NCBI GenBank assembly: GCA_964509335.1
Contig: CAZDXB010000012.1
Span: 1 to 64,000, forward strand
Origin: CAZDXB01 sp964509335
Lineage (GTDB): Bacteria; Bacteroidota; Ignavibacteria; Kapaibacteriales; UBA2268
DNA length: 64,000 nucleotides
Direction of reading: 5' to 3'
Part shown: positions 40,163 to 49,720 of the stretch, piece by piece
Layout: every line of letters begins with the position of its first letter
Numbering within the stretch: the first letter of the stretch is position 1
Notes under the pieces: model-generated
Told to the model about the DNA's origin: nothing
Seen by the model: only the letters and a program-made list of their open reading frames with translations
Databases searched by the model: none
Position numbers and translations under genes: made by a program

Positions 40163-43100
40163 TTAAGTCTTTATTTTATTGAAAATATTTAGTTTCTTAA
40201 ATAAACCCGCCTTTGCTTTGCCGTTAGTCTTATCCGAATTCATAAGCCTCGCCACTCTGTCGGCTTGCAACGCGAAAGTTTCCAATCTAGCCTCAATAAC
40301 CTGCGGATAGACGTTGCCGTCGGTCTCAATCGTTAAGAACGGCAGATTCATCGAACCTTTATAGATTTCCGGTAGGCGATAATTAGAATTGTTTAACTTC
40401 ATCGCCTCTTCTTTATTTCTCATCTTCATATTCGGCAAAGCCACCGACTCTGAAAATCTCGTCGGCATACAACCGAAAGGACCTAAGTTAATAATTCCGC
40501 AATACTTGTGAAGCGTTTCGTAAAAATAAGTTCCCAAAGTCAATCCCGGCTCGCCTTTAACTTCATAAGGAATTATATGCTTACTGTGCTTCAACAAAGG
40601 CTCTACTTCGGTTTTCTCATATTCATAATAGCCGGTTTTCTCCAAAATCTTCTTGATTTTCTTCTCGGCTCCGCGCATATACCTTTGTCGAATAAACTGC
40701 TCGGTCTTCTTAGCTATCGACTTGTCCGGCTCAATCAAATTCAGCTTGATAAGATAATCAATATAATAAATCCACTCGGTTATATACGCCGTGCTGACAA
40801 TAAATCCTTTTTTCGCGAAAACTTTGTTAAGCCACCTATGCGAAAAATCGTCGCTTCTTACATAAATCTCGCCCAGCAAAGCGATATATTTCGAATCTTC
40901 AATTTTCCGTTTTGCAGGAACTTTTTTATTAATCGCTTCGGCGAAATTTTCCAATAGTCTGTAGAATTTATTAACGTCGGTATCCAAATTCCTCTCAACT
41001 TTTTCAAACTCCTCGAAAAAAATCTTCAATCCGTAATCAGGGTCGGCGGCGTTAGCCATAATCGCCGAACGAATATCGTCCATTACGTCGGAAGCTAAGA
41101 GCGTCAAAATCCCGTATTTGGCGAAATCCGAACCTAAACCCGCGTAACCGTCGTCGGTCATTAATATAAAAGAAGCTACGTTACTTAACTTTTTCCTTTT
41201 AATTACGTTCTCGATTAATTCGTGGTAAAGTCCGAGCCTACAACTTCCCGCGCTTTTGACGTTGAACAAAGCTATATATTCCTCGCCGTCCCATCTGTTT
41301 TCAATATAATCGAGAAGCGAGCCGACCAATAAAATAAGCGGCAAGCACTCCTTGCCGGTTAAATTCGCTCTGCCGTATTTTAGTATTTCTGAATTGCCCT
41401 CGGGCAGCGCTTCGGCGTTGAAGCCCATCGCTCGCATTGTGGAAGCGAACAATCTCGACGATAAATCCCCCATAGACGGCACTAAGACTTTAACTCGCTT
41501 GTCGGTAAGCGGTATTTTCTCGCCGTCGGAAGTAATAAAAACGCTCTTTCCGCCTTCAGGCAAAACTTGAGCGATTTGAAATTCGTCCTCGTCAACTTTT
41601 ATATCTTTCGATTGAACTTTCCGATAATTCTTAATAATATCGAGAGCGGCGTCGATTCTAGTGTTTATTCCCGCGTCCGCCGTATGTCCGTCAAGCTCTA
41701 AAGTCAGCGACGGCTTCACGCCCATTAACGTTCTAAACGGCGTCATAATCATCGAATCGGGTCCGCAGGAAAAATTAGTGATATACGTTCCAAAAAGCTG
41801 GGGATGCCTCTTTATGATTTTCGCCGCTTTCATAATTTTCTTGCCGCCTTCCCAATACATTTCACCGTCTATTGTCTCGTTCCGATAGTCGAACATATCC
41901 AAAGGCAAAACGTAAACGCCGCGAGAAGCGAACTTCTGCGGTATGTTTTTGTTGGCGGTATCGGTGTATGAATTGTAAGTCCTACCGAAAATAACTATGG
42001 CGTATTTATCGGGATTCTTTTCCAAATACTCCAAAAAACGCGTCCCAATTGAGAACAGCTTTTCCCTAAACTCATTTTGCTTTTTAACGGCGTATCTATA
42101 AGATTCGCGGGCTTTCTTTGCGTCCTTAACTCCAAGTTCTTTAGCTACTTCGATAAATTTATCTTCTTCAGCGTCAAAACCCGAAGCGAAATTCAATTTT
42201 GGCGAAATCCATTTGTCGTCCAAATCATAATCTTTGTAAGCCTCTCTTAAAAAATACGGCTCGGAAATTACAAAAACGCAAGTGGCGTTGTTGTCAATTC
42301 TGTAATGCTCTTCTTTGTTTACGTGCATTTCCAAAATATTCGGAACGAAAAGATAATCGGTGTCTTTCCTCAATAAATCTTGGAACATACACAAAGACAA
42401 TTGACCGGGATAGCAAAAAGACGTCGCTTCTCTCTCCAACCCGTCGTCGTCCGGTCCGTCGGGAAGGACGACTTTAAAGCCTAGCTTAGTAAAAAAGTTG
42501 TAATATAGAGGATACAAATTATAGGTATGAAAAGATAGATTTATTCCTACCGTTTTGGCGTCTTCCGGCAAATCGGCGGGCGGAGCGTATTTACCGAACA
42601 ATAATCTCTGCCTCTTTTTAACGAAATCGTAATCTTCGGCGTTAATATTCGCTTTAGACTTAACGCCGTAATATTTATCGCAAGCCCCGCCGAAAGGATA
42701 AGTCTTACCCTCGATTACAATCCTGTTTACTTCGCACCCCAAATCGCACTTTTCTTTTCCGCCCGGACAAATAAACGGCTTCTTATACTTAACTTCTCTT
42801 TCTAACAACTCTTTTAAGTCGAACTCCTTTTTATCCAATAATCCAAGCTCGATTTTCTCTTTTACTTCCAGAGCCACTCCGAAAGCGCCCATCAAACCCG
42901 GGTCGGGCGGCACGATAATCTCTTTTTCGGTCAAAGCCGCCATAGCGATTGGAACGGCTTTATTGTAGCAAACGCCGCCTTGCATAAATATCTTGTCGCC
43001 GACGGGTCTGTTGCCCTTCACTCTATTAACGTAATTCAAGCAAATTGAATAAACGAGACCGGCGACGATATCTTCGGTCGATATATTTTCGTGTAAAGCA

Positions 43101-44533
43101 GTCTTAATATCCGAACTAATAAAAGCCGCGCACTGGTCGTTAAAGTTTGGCGGGTTCCCGCCGCGCATAGCTATATCTTCTATATCCTCGACATCTATTC
43201 TAAAAGACTCGTAAGCCGCCTCTTCGATAAAAGAGCCCGTGCCTGCCGAACAAGCCTCGTTCATAGCGTAATCGCCGGGGACTTTGTTGAATAAATAAGT
43301 ATATTTTGCGTCCTGCCCGCCAATTTCGAATATAGTATCGACTTCCGGGTCGAAATAAACGGCGGCGGTAGCGTGCGCTATGATTTCGTTAAACACGCCT
43401 TCGGTTAGCGCGTGCATACCGGCTATATGCCTGCCCGAGCCGGTAGTTCCTAAACCAACTATGTCAATCTTTTGCGGAATTTGCTTTAGCAATTCGGCGT
43501 AACATTGCCTCGCCGCTCGAACGGGAGCGCCCAAAGTATATAAATAAACCGAACCCAAAATCTTATCGTCTTTCGTTCGTATAATAACCGCTTTAGTAGT
43601 GGTGGAGCCTACGTCTAGTCCGAGAATACACTCGTCGCCGTCTTTTGCTCTTCCCCTGTCGTTTTTTTTGAAAATCACTTTATCTTCAAAATCCCTTAAA
43701 GGCTTATGAAAAACGAAAGAGCTTTTCTTATCGCTAAGTATATCCTCGAAAGACTTAATCGGCTCGGTATAATTATCGAGAGCGTAGAGCGACGCGCCCA
43801 ACGCCTCAAAATATGGCGCCGAATCCGGAATCTCGACTTTGTCAACCAACTTCTCGACGTAATCCATTACGGTTTTATTCTTAGTAACCCCTCCCGTAAG
43901 CAGTTTTTTGCCGTCGTGAACTTTCTTTAGCAACTCCTCCACTTTTTCCGCCATCATTAACGCTAAGCCGGCGGTTACTTCCGAAACCGGCGCGCCTTTA
44001 TTTAAAGCGTGGGTGCAATCAGACTTGCAAAAAACGGAGCATCTGCCTGAAACTCTGTGCGGTTTAGCGCCTTCGGCTAGCTCGTTGGCAGTCTTAAAAT
44101 CGACGTTCATTCTTTTTAACTGCTGCATAAAGAACTCGCCCGTTCCCGAAGCGCATTGATTTTTCGTGAAGATATTAGAAACTTTGCCGTCTTCGTCGAG
44201 CAGATAAACGATAAAAGTCTCGCCCCCCAAAGAAGCAACTGCTGAATACTCGCCGCTACCGCCGCCCAAAAATTCCACCGAGCGTTCAATCGCTTCCGGC
44301 TCGGGAACTTTAGTCAATTTTACTAAATTTCTAAACTTCCTACCGGTAACGACGACCGGCGCTTTATCCGGATTGAATTCTTTAAGCTTGTTCTTAAACG
44401 TTTCTTTCGGAGCGCCGTTATGCGCGACTCTTAACGAGTCGGTTATTACCGTTTTATCGGCTACACGCCTAACCCTAACGAAAGACACCGTTGAAGCGCC
44501 TAAACAAACTCCTACTGATTCTTTTATACTCAT
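40163..44533 (-). CDS. BadF/BadG/BcrA-type CoA-activase fusion with DUF2229 and dehydratase-component-like domains
   Basis: This 1456-residue protein joins two ASKHA activase domains to a long C-terminal part. Domain 1 (about 1-255) has NQCASGTGEFF (128) and GRCSVFCKSDC (163). Domain 2 (about 300-560) has GLDVGSTTTKAVII (304), EIGGQDAKY, NEACSAGTG (426) and DQCAAF (466), the cysteines expected to hold a bridging [4Fe-4S] cluster. A CPGGKEKCDLGC segment follows near 593, then a DUF2229 region and a C-terminal half related to 2-hydroxyacyl-CoA dehydratase/double-cubane cluster proteins (SCGPDSM near 923, GKECLPLILLVG near 1059). Such activases use ATP to drive electrons to low potential. The substrate is unknown. 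It lies two bases before purM. Confidence 0.9.
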   Translation of the reverse strand: MSIKESVGVCLGASTVSFVRVRRVADKTVITDSLRVAHNGAPKETFKNKLKEFNPDKAPVVVTGRKFRNLVKLTKVPEPEAIERSVEFLGGGSGEYSAVASLGGETFIVYLLDEDGKVSNIFTKNQCASGTGEFFMQQLKRMNVDFKTANELAEGAKPHRVSGRCSVFCKSDCTHALNKGAPVSEVTAGLALMMAEKVEELLKKVHDGKKLLTGGVTKNKTVMDYVEKLVDKVEIPDSAPYFEALGASLYALDNYTEPIKSFEDILSDKKSSFVFHKPLRDFEDKVIFKKNDRGRAKDGDECILGLDVGSTTTKAVIIRTKDDKILGSVYLYTLGAPVRAARQCYAELLKQIPQKIDIVGLGTTGSGRHIAGMHALTEGVFNEIIAHATAAVYFDPEVDTIFEIGGQDAKYTYLFNKVPGDYAMNEACSAGTGSFIEEAAYESFRIDVEDIEDIAMRGGNPPNFNDQCAAFISSDIKTALHENISTEDIVAGLVYSICLNYVNRVKGNRPVGDKIFMQGGVCYNKAVPIAMAALTEKEIIVPPDPGLMGAFGVALEVKEKIELGLLDKKEFDLKELLEREVKYKKPFICPGGKEKCDLGCEVNRIVIEGKTYPFGGACDKYYGVKSKANINAEDYDFVKKRQRLLFGKYAPPADLPEDAKTVGINLSFHTYNLYPLYYNFFTKLGFKVVLPDGPDDDGLEREATSFCYPGQLSLCMFQDLLRKDTDYLFVPNILEMHVNKEEHYRIDNNATCVFVISEPYFLREAYKDYDLDDKWISPKLNFASGFDAEEDKFIEVAKELGVKDAKKARESYRYAVKKQNEFREKLFSIGTRFLEYLEKNPDKYAIVIFGRTYNSYTDTANKNIPQKFASRGVYVLPLDMFDYRNETIDGEMYWEGGKKIMKAAKIIKRHPQLFGTYITNFSCGPDSMIMTPFRTLMGVKPSLTLELDGHTADAGINTRIDAALDIIKNYRKVQSKDIKVDEDEFQIAQVLPEGGKSVFITSDGEKIPLTDKRVKVLVPSMGDLSSRLFASTMRAMGFNAEALPEGNSEILKYGRANLTGKECLPLILLVGSLLDYIENRWDGEEYIALFNVKSAGSCRLGLYHELIENVIKRKKLSNVASFILMTDDGYAGLGSDFAKYGILTLLASDVMDDIRSAIMANAADPDYGLKIFFEEFEKVERNLDTDVNKFYRLLENFAEAINKKVPAKRKIEDSKYIALLGEIYVRSDDFSHRWLNKVFAKKGFIVSTAYITEWIYYIDYLIKLNLIEPDKSIAKKTEQFIRQRYMRGAEKKIKKILEKTGYYEYEKTEVEPLLKHSKHIIPYEVKGEPGLTLGTYFYETLHKYCGIINLGPFGCMPTRFSESVALPNMKMRNKEEAMKLNNSNYRLPEIYKGSMNLPFLTIETDGNVYPQVIEARLETFALQADRVARLMNSDKTNGKAKAGLFKKLNIFNKIKT

Positions 44534-44573
44534 TTTCCTATTGTTCGATTTTAAAACGATAAATTGAAAATTT

Positions 44574-45410
44574 TTATCTAACCGGCTCCCAATCGTCCGA
44601 TATAGATTTACCCCATAACATTACGGAAATCGCGTTGGAAATCCAAGATAAAATTATCCTCAAATATCCATATTTCCTGAATCTTCTCGGCGATTCGTAA
44701 ACGACTATGTCGCTCATAAATCCTATCTTCCCGCGCTTCGCCGCTCGTTTGAACAAATCAAAATCCTCGCCGGCGGCTAAAAATCTGTCGTAGCCGTTCA
44801 AATTCTGGAACAACTCTCTTTTTATCGCTTGGAACTCGCCTCTGCCCATTCCCAAACCGATAAAATTGAGAAACTGAACATATCTGTTATGGATAAAATA
44901 GAATATCTTATCTTTTATTTTTATTTCGGAAGGTTCAATTGAAACTTTGCAAGTCAACGCTTCGCAATCGGCGTAATCGCCGGCTCCGCTAATCCAGTCG
45001 TGAATCTCGGAGAAAAAAGCGTCGGGATTTTCGGGAACGGTATCGCCGTTAACAAATACTAAAGCGCTAGCGTCGGCAAATTCCGCGCCTTTGTTTCGTC
45101 CCTCGGCGATGTTTTGCCTTCTATTCGCCTTATGAACCGCCATCTTGTCGGCGTAGCGGCTAGCGATTTCGGCGGTGGAATCCTCGCTTCCGCCGTCGCT
45201 AACTATCAGCTCAATCCCGTATTTTGAACGTAAATCTTCGTCGTAAACTTTTAAAACTCTCTCTATGATTTTCTCTTCGTTGTAAACGGGTATAATTAGG
45301 CTAATCGACAGCTCGCCGGCTTTCTTTTCAGATATGTCGATAAAATCCGTTTCCGGCTTTGATTCCTCAATTTGTCGGTTTTCTATCGTCTCGGTATTTT
45401 TTATTTCCAT
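44574..45410 (-). CDS. Family 2 glycosyltransferase
   Basis: This GT-A fold enzyme opens with LSISLIIPVYNEEKII and IELIVSDGGSEDST; the DXD-like motif is FVNGDTVPE, and RGEFQAIKRELF and LAAGEDFDLFKRAAKRG are further family features. There is a hydrophobic C-terminal segment (LRIILSWISNAISVMLWG), which may anchor it to the membrane. I chose the ATG at 45410 over a TTG at 45419. Substrate is unknown. The gene lies 40 bases before the CoA-activase gene and 72 after the DUF2279-like gene. Confidence 0.88.
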   Translation of the reverse strand: MEIKNTETIENRQIEESKPETDFIDISEKKAGELSISLIIPVYNEEKIIERVLKVYDEDLRSKYGIELIVSDGGSEDSTAEIASRYADKMAVHKANRRQNIAEGRNKGAEFADASALVFVNGDTVPENPDAFFSEIHDWISGAGDYADCEALTCKVSIEPSEIKIKDKIFYFIHNRYVQFLNFIGLGMGRGEFQAIKRELFQNLNGYDRFLAAGEDFDLFKRAAKRGKIGFMSDIVVYESPRRFRKYGYLRIILSWISNAISVMLWGKSISDDWEPVR

Positions 45411-45491
45411 TCTTCTCAAAATAGTCGCCGAAAATGTATGTTTAAAACAAGCAAATTAGTAAAAATATTGAAATTTATCGAATTTTAATCA

Positions 45492-46535
45492 TTAGAAAGT
45501 ATAAGCGAAAGGATAGAGCAAATAAAATTTCGTTCCTTTTTTGCTGAATTCGACTGCCGGCGTCGGCAACTTAAAAAAGTTTAGCGATTGCTTAAGCCAA
45601 TTGCCGAACTTGCCGCAATCGGGCAAAGCTTTTACGTAATCGACGTCGAGCGCGACTATATATCTGGGGCTTCCCCAAACGATATTGCCGTTCCTAACTT
45701 CGGATTTATTAGGGTCGCAATCGCTACCTTCAACTAAAGGAGCGCATAAATTTCTCGCGGCGTAACCGAAACTGATTTGAAGCCAATCCGCCCAATACGG
45801 CTTCATTTTTTCCGGCAGCATATTCTCAACGTTAGCGGAAATCCAAAAAGACTGCGAACTGTAATCGTCTATAAACATAGTGGAAGGCTGTCTGCTATCC
45901 TCGCCGTATAGTTCCGCTGGAATATAACTAAATCTCGGCGTAAAGTTCTGCAAAAAAGGAATATAATGCTGTCCAATGAAAAAAACTGCCCCAGCGATGT
46001 CGGCGTAAAAATCAGAGGGACTAAACCCCCAATTCTCGCCGAAACCGTCGAGTATCTCTACGTAAGTGGAATAACTCAAACCTAAAACGCCCCCCCAAAC
46101 TGTCGCGGCTTCCCAGCTGAAGCCCACCTCCATCATCGATTCGCTTAATATATACGAAGCCAAATAACTACCGTAAAAATGACCGCATTTATCCGCCCAC
46201 ATATCTTGCTCGATATCCTCAGTGAATGTGAAATCGCCCATCTCTTTCCAAATCGTTTGCAACTGCCCTATATGTTGAGCTATAAAAACGCAAGTCAAGC
46301 CAGAAGCGAAAAGTATAGTCGGCGTCGTTTTCAGCTTCGTATCCTCTAAAGGCGGCGAACCGCTAATAGTATATCTTACGTTGTCGGCGTAAACGAAGTT
46401 TTTCAGCGGAACGTAAATTGAACTGTCCCGATTTACCTCGCTTTTCGACTCTTCCGACGAAAAAGCTCCCGCTCCAAACGCCGCGGCTTTAATTATTAAC
46501 GTCAATAATATAGAAACAATCCCAAATCTAAACAT
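45492..46535 (-). CDS. DUF2279-like exported protein
   Basis: A hydrophobic N-terminus (FGIVSILLTLIIKAAAFG) serves as a signal. The middle shows DKCGHFYGSYLASYIL followed by GGVLGLSYSTYVEILDGFG and FSPSDFYADIAGAVFFIGQ, the pattern of DUF2279 (YfiM-like) predicted periplasmic or membrane proteins. The C-terminal part has barrel-like strands and a terminal Phe (PFAYTF). Function is unknown. It is divergent from rodZ. Confidence 0.75.
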   Translation of the reverse strand: MFRFGIVSILLTLIIKAAAFGAGAFSSEESKSEVNRDSSIYVPLKNFVYADNVRYTISGSPPLEDTKLKTTPTILFASGLTCVFIAQHIGQLQTIWKEMGDFTFTEDIEQDMWADKCGHFYGSYLASYILSESMMEVGFSWEAATVWGGVLGLSYSTYVEILDGFGENWGFSPSDFYADIAGAVFFIGQHYIPFLQNFTPRFSYIPAELYGEDSRQPSTMFIDDYSSQSFWISANVENMLPEKMKPYWADWLQISFGYAARNLCAPLVEGSDCDPNKSEVRNGNIVWGSPRYIVALDVDYVKALPDCGKFGNWLKQSLNFFKLPTPAVEFSKKGTKFYLLYPFAYTF

Positions 46536-46889
46536 CTATCCCTCGCGTTAAATTCCGAGACAAATATAAAAATTTTAGCTCGCATTATTTATAAAAAATC
46601 TTATCCCATCAAAACCATAACGGATTAACCATCTAAGATTGTCCCAAAAAATTTGCTCGCCCCCATTCTCGAGAAATCGAAAATATAAGCGTCCCTTCTT
46701 CGATTCGGCGTTTTACAATTCCGTCGCTCTTTCAAACGTCTAAATTATAAGGAATAAGCGAGAATACCCAACGCCCGATAATTATGGTATGATAATTGTT
46801 ATTTATTTAAAATAATTAATCAAATATTACTTGCAATTTAAGGATGGATTTATTAAAGTTATCAAAGAAGTAAACACTAAAAAGAAGAG
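46536..46889. promoter_or_regulatory. Divergent intergenic region between DUF2279-like gene and rodZ
   Basis: These 354 bases contain no ORF I can support and no tRNA. They must carry the promoters of both flanking genes. A near repeat, GATAATTATGGTATGATAATT, occurs around 46778-46798 and an AT-rich run follows to 46840. A Shine-Dalgarno-like AAGAAGAG directly precedes the rodZ ATG. Confidence 0.4.
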
Positions 46890-47888
46890 ATGAAAAGTTT
46901 AGGAGAAAAATTTAAAGAAAAAAGAGAAAGCAAAGACCTTTCAATAAAACAAGTGAGCGAAGACACTAAAATTCGCTCGCATATATTGAAAGCGATAGAG
47001 GAAGACAACTATTCAATTTTGCCTAAAGTTTACTTAAAATCCTTCCTTCTCGCTTATTCTAAATATTTAAATATACCAACTTCCGATATACAAGAGAACT
47101 TAGACGAGATATTCAAAGAAGCGCCAAAGAAAGAAGAGCCTGAAAAAGAAGAAACCGAAAGCGAAGAAAAAAAGACAAAAGAAAAAAAGAAGATTTTCAA
47201 CGAGCTAAACCTCGCCAGAGAAAAGAAAACAAAAATTTTAAATATATTAGCTTACGCTCTAGTAGCTTGCGTTTTGATAATCATAGTCTATTTTTCCTTT
47301 TACAGCAATAACAACTTTTCCGAAGAAAAAGAAAAAGAGATAGCGAAGAAAGATGCTCCCATCGCCGATACAAACGCGATACGCCCCAAAGAAAAGAATG
47401 TATTCTCCTTTTTGGAAGAACCGGACAGCGTCATATTGCGAGCCGAAGCAAACGATTCGGCTTGGGTAAAAATCACGATAGACGACAAAATCAGCGAGCA
47501 AATTTTCTTGACGCCCGAAATGGAAAAACGCTGGGCGGCGAAAGACCACTTTATTTTGACGCTCGGCAACGCCGGAGCGGTAAAACTTACAAGAAACGGC
47601 GAGCCTCTAAAATCGCTGGGACCGAGAGGCTCCGTAGTCAGAAACGTAAAAATAACTTCGAACGATATTGTAAACTCTTCCGACCCTTGGAAAAATCGCC
47701 GAAGATACAAAAGAAAGAAAGAAGAAGATATCGACCCCAAAGAATTGTTTAAACCATCGACAATAGACAATCCCGCTAAAGATATTCTCAAAAATCTTTC
47801 CGATAAAGAGAAAAACAAACGCAAAAAACAATCGGAAAAAGAAAAGAAAACACCGAAGCAACAAAAAGATAAAAATTCGGCAAACTAA
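46890..47888 (+). CDS. rodZ: RodZ-like cytoskeletal/HTH membrane protein
   Basis: RodZ links MreB to the cell-wall elongation machinery. An N-terminal HTH (LGEKFKEKRESKDLSIKQVS, to about residue 70) is followed by an acidic/lysine-rich coiled region, a single membrane helix near 118-134 (AYALVACVLIIIVYFSF), a periplasmic DUF4115-like domain (ILRAEANDSAWVKITIDD, GNAGAVKLTRNGEPL) and a long Lys-rich tail. It is convergent with kdsD, and the two genes overlap by four bases at their stops. Confidence 0.88.
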   Translation: MKSLGEKFKEKRESKDLSIKQVSEDTKIRSHILKAIEEDNYSILPKVYLKSFLLAYSKYLNIPTSDIQENLDEIFKEAPKKEEPEKEETESEEKKTKEKKKIFNELNLAREKKTKILNILAYALVACVLIIIVYFSFYSNNNFSEEKEKEIAKKDAPIADTNAIRPKEKNVFSFLEEPDSVILRAEANDSAWVKITIDDKISEQIFLTPEMEKRWAAKDHFILTLGNAGAVKLTRNGEPLKSLGPRGSVVRNVKITSNDIVNSSDPWKNRRRYKRKKEEDIDPKELFKPSTIDNPAKDILKNLSDKEKNKRKKQSEKEKKTPKQQKDKNSAN

Positions 47889-48862
47889 AGACCGCTCCTA
47901 ACAATATCGTGCAGTCTAACTACTCCAACGCATTTATTACGCTTGTTCAAAACGGGCAATACGTTAATCTGACTAGGCCTACGCTCCATCAACGACAAAG
48001 CCTCTCCTAAATACGCGCTCTGTTGAACCGTAACCGGATTTTTAGTCATAACGTCGGCGACTTTCAGCCCGCGAATGTCGTCGGTATCGTGGAATAACCT
48101 TCTTACGTCGCCGTCGGTTATTATGCCTTCGAGATAAAAGTCGTCGTCCACGACGCAGGCGCACCCCAAACCCTTGTCGGTGATTTCAACAAGCGCGTCC
48201 TTAAAACTAGCGAATTTATCAACCGTCGGCAGATTTTTATCTTTGTGCATTATATTTTCAACTTTTATCGTGATATTCTTGCCTATTTGCCCTAAAGGAT
48301 GGTTCTTGGCAAATTCCTGCAAACTTAAATTCTTGATTTTCATAGCGCAAACCGCTAGCGCGTCGCCTATCGCTAAAGCAACCAAAGAACTAGTGGTCGG
48401 AGCTATATTCAAAGGGCAGGACTCCCTTTCCACAAATCCGTTCAATACGACGTCGGAATTGTTCGCTAAATACGAATTAACCGAGCCGACTATCGCTATC
48501 GTTGAAACCGAGCGGGATTTTAAAAACGGCAAAATCCGCACGATTTCGTCGGTCGCGCCGCTTTTAGAAAGCAGTATCGCCAAGTCTTTTCTCTCCACCA
48601 TACCTATATCCCCGTGCAGCGCTTCGACGGGATGCAGAAAAAAAGACGGCAAGCCGACGCTCGAAAAAGTAGAAGCTATCTTTCGAGCGATTAATCCCGA
48701 TTTACCTATGCCGCTTACGAATATCTTTTTAGAATCGACCGCCAATCTAACGGCGTTTACAAAATTCTCGTCGAAATGATTCTTCATTAACTCCAAAGCG
48801 CTTATTGACTCGTCAGCCGAACGTCTCGCCTCCTCTATTATCTCTTTATCGCTTAATCTCAT
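47885..48862 (-). CDS. kdsD: Arabinose-5-phosphate isomerase (KpsF/GutQ family)
   Basis: This enzyme makes arabinose 5-phosphate, the first committed precursor of Kdo, which fits lipid A synthesis here. The SIS domain shows FVSGIGKSGLIARKIASTFS and HPVEALHGDIGM, LLSKSGATDEI and NHPLGQIGK; two CBS domains follow from about residue 205 (MHKDKNLPTVDKF, VMTKNPVTVQQ). Length of 325 residues is normal. It ends at the same place as rodZ with a four-base overlap. Confidence 0.92.
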   Translation of the reverse strand: MRLSDKEIIEEARRSADESISALELMKNHFDENFVNAVRLAVDSKKIFVSGIGKSGLIARKIASTFSSVGLPSFFLHPVEALHGDIGMVERKDLAILLSKSGATDEIVRILPFLKSRSVSTIAIVGSVNSYLANNSDVVLNGFVERESCPLNIAPTTSSLVALAIGDALAVCAMKIKNLSLQEFAKNHPLGQIGKNITIKVENIMHKDKNLPTVDKFASFKDALVEITDKGLGCACVVDDDFYLEGIITDGDVRRLFHDTDDIRGLKVADVMTKNPVTVQQSAYLGEALSLMERRPSQINVLPVLNKRNKCVGVVRLHDIVRSGL

Positions 48863-48929
48863 TTTCCCAAACTCGTTTAATTTATGTTCGCGCTAAATAT
48901 TAAATAAAAAATAATCGTCCTATCCCCGC

Positions 48930-48950
48930 ATTCCCAATAAATTTGGGAAT
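48930..48950. repeat. dRS3-like inverted repeat ATTCCC-N9-GGGAAT
   Basis: ATTCCC (48930-48935) and GGGAAT (48945-48950) flank nine bases. The element lies in the 139-base gap between the HIT-protein and kdsD genes and is followed by GAC, as are the related copies near 49.5 kb. The core is the one found in Neisseria dRS3 repeats and in similar intergenic repeats of many bacteria. Confidence 0.6.
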
Positions 48951-49001
48951 GACAACCAACAGCAGTCGCCGCCTTATATATCAAAATTTTAGTTGCGCTT
49001 A

Positions 49002-49346
49002 TCATCCGGGGGGCCAACGGAACTGCCTACCGCCCAAAAGATGCAAATGAATATGATAAACTTCCTGACCGCCGGCTTTGTTGCAATTAAAAACCAAACG
49101 ATACCCTTCCTCGGCGAATCCCAGCTCCTTGGCGATTTTTTTCGCCCTAATAACCAATTTGCCTACCAATTCGGCGTCCGCTTCCTCGACGTCGTTTATC
49201 GTCGGGATTTCCTTTTTCGGTATAATCAAAATATGGGTCGGCGCCTGCGGATTTATGTCCTTAAAAGCCAATATCTCGTCGTCTTCATATACTATATCCG
49301 CCGGAATTTCCTTATTGATAATCTTAGAAAAAATCGTGTCCGACAT
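49002..49346 (-). CDS. HIT-family nucleotide-binding protein
   Basis: This 114-residue HINT-like protein has the histidine-triad motif YHIHLHLLGG at the C-terminus and FSKIINKEIPADIVYEDDEI at the start, with HILIIPKKEIPT in between. HINT proteins hydrolyse adenosine 5'-phosphoramidates and acyl-AMPs. The normal length and the terminal RWPPG agree with bacterial HinT. It stands alone between repeats and giant secreted proteins. Confidence 0.93.
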   Translation of the reverse strand: MSDTIFSKIINKEIPADIVYEDDEILAFKDINPQAPTHILIIPKKEIPTINDVEEADAELVGKLVIRAKKIAKELGFAEEGYRLVFNCNKAGGQEVYHIHLHLLGGRQFRWPPG

Positions 49347-49523
49347 ATCGCAAAAACAATTTATTCGACATTTGAATTAGTTGCAATTTAACTATCGCGA
49401 GCGACATATAATAAAAAGAAACTTCGATATACCGTATTATAATCATATTTACTTCTTAGCTCTACTCATAAGTAAAAAGCTCTTTTCCTTTTCTAATATC
49501 CGCTCGTTAAAAAATCTTTATTA

Positions 49524-49586
49524 CTGGATTCCCGCTTGCGCGGGAATGACTTCTAGGCGTCATTCCCAGCTTGACTGGGAATCCAG
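49524..49586. repeat. Compound dRS3-like element in a 374-base gene-free region
   Basis: Two inverted copies of one unit face each other. Left: CTGGATTCCC, eight bases, GGGAATGAC (49524-49550). Right: GTCATTCCC, nine bases, GGGAATCCAG (to 49586). Each unit is itself a hairpin (49528-49547 and 49562-49582), so the whole can fold into a large cruciform. The left copy equals the ATTCCC-N8-GGGAAT consensus of Neisseria dRS3. The rest of the 49347-49720 region holds no gene I can support. Confidence 0.75.
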
Positions 49587-49720
49587 AGAAGACGATTATC
49601 TTGTATTCTTATCATTAGATATTGCAATATTGTCGATACAATCGAGCTTTGAGACAGCCCCTATTTATATTTTCATCTCGTTCCGCGACGATTTTCCAGC
49701 TCAAGGAAACGACGCCGGAG

